DNA from: Oscillospiraceae bacterium
GTDB lineage: Bacteria; Bacillota; Clostridia; Oscillospirales; Ruminococcaceae
Assembly: GCA_016303195.1 (NCBI GenBank)
Contig: JAEDMD010000101.1
Span: 1 to 6,987 of the forward strand
Direction of reading: 5' to 3'
DNA length: 6,987 nucleotides
In this document: positions 5,088 through 6,987 of the stretch, piece by piece
Numbering within the stretch: the first letter of the stretch is position 1
How the letters are laid out: every line of letters begins with the position of its first letter
Made by a program: the position numbers and the translations under genes
The notes under the pieces: generated by a model
What the model was told of the DNA's origin: nothing
The model's input: only the letters and a program-made list of their open reading frames with translations
Database searches by the model: none

Positions 5088-6917
5088 GAAAAAAGAGAAT
5101 ATGAGATAGGTCAGAGTAACAGACCAAGACGAGGAGGCGCTCCAAGACCGGGAATGCCCACAGAGAAAGCGAAGGATTTTTCGGGAACAACGGGAAAACT
5201 GGTCAGCTATGGCGGAAAATATGTCCCATTCGTAATAATATCCCTCATATGTGCGGTCATAAGTACAGTTCTTACACTTATCGGCCCTGACAAACTTTCG
5301 GATATGACCGATGAGATAACAAAGGGTATCATCACGGGTATAGATATGGATGCGGTGAAAAAGATAGGAATTACGCTCATCTGTTTTTATGCTGTAAGCT
5401 ATCTGACATCGGTGATCCAGGGATGGATCATGGCGAATGTCACACAGGGACTTTCACAAAGCCTGCGTAAGGATATTTCGCATAAAATAAATCTTCTCCC
5501 CATGTGGTACTACAATCAGACCACCACAGGCGACATACTTTCAAGAGTCACGAATGATGTTGACACCATCGGACAGTCGCTTAACCAGAGTATCGGCAAC
5601 CTTGTTTCGGCAGTGGTGCTGTTTGTGGGAAGTCTTTTCATGATGCTGAAAACCAACGGTATAATGACCCTGACAGCCGTTCTTGCAACGATATTCGGAT
5701 TTGTGCTGATGTTCATGATAATGGGCAGAAGCCAGAAATACTTTATCCGTCAACAGAAGAATTTAGGTGCGATAAACGGACATATTGAGGAGATCTATGC
5801 AGGCCACACAGTTGTCAAGGCATACAACGGAGAGGCACAGGAAGAAAAGAAGTTCGACGAGCTTAATGACAAACTCCGTGACAGCGCATTCAAAGCCCAG
5901 TGCCTTTCGGGAATGATGATGCCTATAATGGGATTCATCGGAAATTTCGGATATGCGGCAGTATGCGTTGTGGGCGGTGCGCTTGCGCTGAACGGAAAGA
6001 TAGGATTCGGTGTGATAGTGGCATTCATGATGTACGTCCGCTATTTCACACAGCCTCTCAACCAGATAGCTCAGGCGGCGCAGGCACTCCAGTCAGCGGC
6101 AGCGGCAGGTGAGCGAGTATTTGAATTTCTCGAAGCTGAGGAGATGGAGGATGAAAGCTCAAAGAGCCGAAAGCTGGAAAATACAAAGGGCGAGGTCACA
6201 TTCTCACACGTAAAATTCGGATATGAGAACAGCGGAAAAATAATCATCAACGACTTCTCAGCAATAGCAAAGCCTGGTCAGAAAATAGCCATCGTAGGCC
6301 CGACAGGTGCAGGAAAGACCACAATGGTAAATCTGCTCATGCGTTTCCATGAACTCAATGGCGGTGAGATAATGATAGACGGAGTTTCAACAAAGGAAAT
6401 GAGCCGTGAGGAAGTCCATTCCCAGTTCTGCATGGTGCTTCAGGACACATGGCTGTTTGAGGGAACGATACGGGAGAATCTGATATATTCCACAGATAAC
6501 GGCAGTGACGAGAAGATGAAAGAAGCCTGCAAAGCAGTGGGACTTGACCATTTCATCAGAACTCTGCCAAATGGCTATGATACCATGCTGACCGACCAGC
6601 TTAATCTTTCACAGGGACAGAAGCAGCAGCTTACCATTGCAAGAGCGATGATAGCAGATAAGCCGATGCTGATACTTGACGAAGCGACAAGTTCAGTCGA
6701 TACACGTACAGAATTGCAGATACAGAGAGCGATGGATAAACTCATGGAGAAGCGAACATCTTTTGTTATCGCACATCGTCTTTCAACTATAAGGGATGCG
6801 GATATGATACTTGTAATGAAGGACGGAGATATAATCGAAAGCGGAGATCATGAGGAACTTCTAAAGCAGAACGGATTCTACGCACAGCTTTACAACAGCC
6901 AGTTTGAGAGCGCATAA
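5085..6917 (+). CDS. ABC exporter half-transporter, catalytically competent subunit (TM288/BmrD/LmrD type)
   Basis: This 610-residue partner of the preceding subunit starts with a cytosolic extension of about 35 residues rich in Arg, Gly and Pro (RPRRGGAPRPGMP, 13-25), common in this subunit type. About six membrane helices follow (roughly 45-66, 92-115, 166-188, 194-214, 275-300, 306-325), then the nucleotide-binding domain: A-loop Y380, Walker A GPTGAGKTT (405-413), Q-loop Q453, signature LSQGQ (508-512), Walker B MLILDE (528-533) with catalytic E533, and switch H564 (IAHRLSTI). The catalytic residues are intact but the signature has Gln in place of the first Gly. In the head-to-tail dimer this signature faces the partner's D504/Q535 site, so both departures fall in the same ATP site, while the other site is canonical. 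The TAATG overlap supports coupled synthesis. It probably works as a multidrug exporter in the cell membrane; the substrate is unknown. Confidence 0.95.
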   Translation: MEKREYEIGQSNRPRRGGAPRPGMPTEKAKDFSGTTGKLVSYGGKYVPFVIISLICAVISTVLTLIGPDKLSDMTDEITKGIITGIDMDAVKKIGITLICFYAVSYLTSVIQGWIMANVTQGLSQSLRKDISHKINLLPMWYYNQTTTGDILSRVTNDVDTIGQSLNQSIGNLVSAVVLFVGSLFMMLKTNGIMTLTAVLATIFGFVLMFMIMGRSQKYFIRQQKNLGAINGHIEEIYAGHTVVKAYNGEAQEEKKFDELNDKLRDSAFKAQCLSGMMMPIMGFIGNFGYAAVCVVGGALALNGKIGFGVIVAFMMYVRYFTQPLNQIAQAAQALQSAAAAGERVFEFLEAEEMEDESSKSRKLENTKGEVTFSHVKFGYENSGKIIINDFSAIAKPGQKIAIVGPTGAGKTTMVNLLMRFHELNGGEIMIDGVSTKEMSREEVHSQFCMVLQDTWLFEGTIRENLIYSTDNGSDEKMKEACKAVGLDHFIRTLPNGYDTMLTDQLNLSQGQKQQLTIARAMIADKPMLILDEATSSVDTRTELQIQRAMDKLMEKRTSFVIAHRLSTIRDADMILVMKDGDIIESGDHEELLKQNGFYAQLYNSQFESA

Positions 6918-6924
6918 GGAAAAT

Positions 6925-6962
6925 AAAACTCCCGTAAGGGCGGTACTCTTACAGAAGTTTTT
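6925..6962. terminator. Imperfect hairpin after the exporter operon, possible weak or bidirectional terminator
   Basis: AAAACT (6925-6930) pairs with AGTTTT (6956-6961), and GTAAG (6934-6938) with CTTAC (6948-6952), separated by a 3x3 internal loop (CCC/AGA) and closing a nine-base loop. On the + strand only a short T run (6958-6962) is available and it overlaps the stem. On the minus strand the stem is followed by ATTTTCC, a somewhat better T tract. A competing small hairpin CCC-GTAA-GGG (6931-6940) also exists. It starts eight bases after the operon stop, which fits termination. The remaining bases to the window end (6963-6987) show nothing recognisable. Confidence 0.35.
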
Positions 6963-6987
6963 ACACGTGATATTGAGGAAAACCCTT

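Noticed and set aside
1..6987. A new defence, mobile or otherwise undescribed system
   Set aside because: All complete genes fall in well-known families in a common arrangement; there are no transposase, integrase, repeat array, toxin or nuclease genes in the window.

Overview
The window carries five complete genes and the last codons of a sixth, all on the + strand and tightly packed. Moderate G+C, AAGGAG-type ribosome binding sites, start/stop overlaps (ATGA, TAATG) and the protein families point to a Gram-positive anaerobe of the Clostridia. A Ruminococcus-like member of the Oscillospiraceae is plausible, but that is an impression from protein style, not a tested assignment.

Region 1 (1-2761) is a housekeeping translation block. 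It starts with the tail of an unidentified upstream reading frame, possibly ribonuclease M5 judging only from common gene order. Next comes rsmA/ksgA, the 16S rRNA adenine dimethyltransferase. An ABC-F ATPase of the Uup/YfmR type follows, overlapping rsmA by four bases. A strong intrinsic terminator at 2730-2761 closes the block.

Region 2 (2762-2867) is a short regulatory region. It has a perfect TATAAT at 2810-2815 and two perfect inverted repeats, a 10+4+10 bp one that abuts the -10 box and an 8+1+8 bp one just before the ribosome binding site. Both are good candidates for operators of the MarR repressor encoded immediately downstream.

Region 3 (2868-6917) is a marR-ABC-ABC drug-efflux type operon. 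The two half-transporters form a textbook complementary pair. The first lacks the catalytic glutamate (Asp) and the switch histidine (Gln) but has a normal SGGQ signature. The second has normal catalytic residues but an LSQGQ signature. They should assemble into one heterodimeric exporter with one degenerate and one active ATP site, like TM287/288, BmrCD, LmrCD and EfrCD. The MarR protein probably senses a compound and releases the operon; the compound cannot be read from the sequence.

The last 70 bases (6918-6987) hold an imperfect hairpin that may be a weak or bidirectional terminator, and no recognisable gene. I found no mobile element, CRISPR array, tRNA or rRNA, and no clearly undescribed system. 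The most informative points are the paired operator-like palindromes and the split of ATP-site residues between the two transporter halves.
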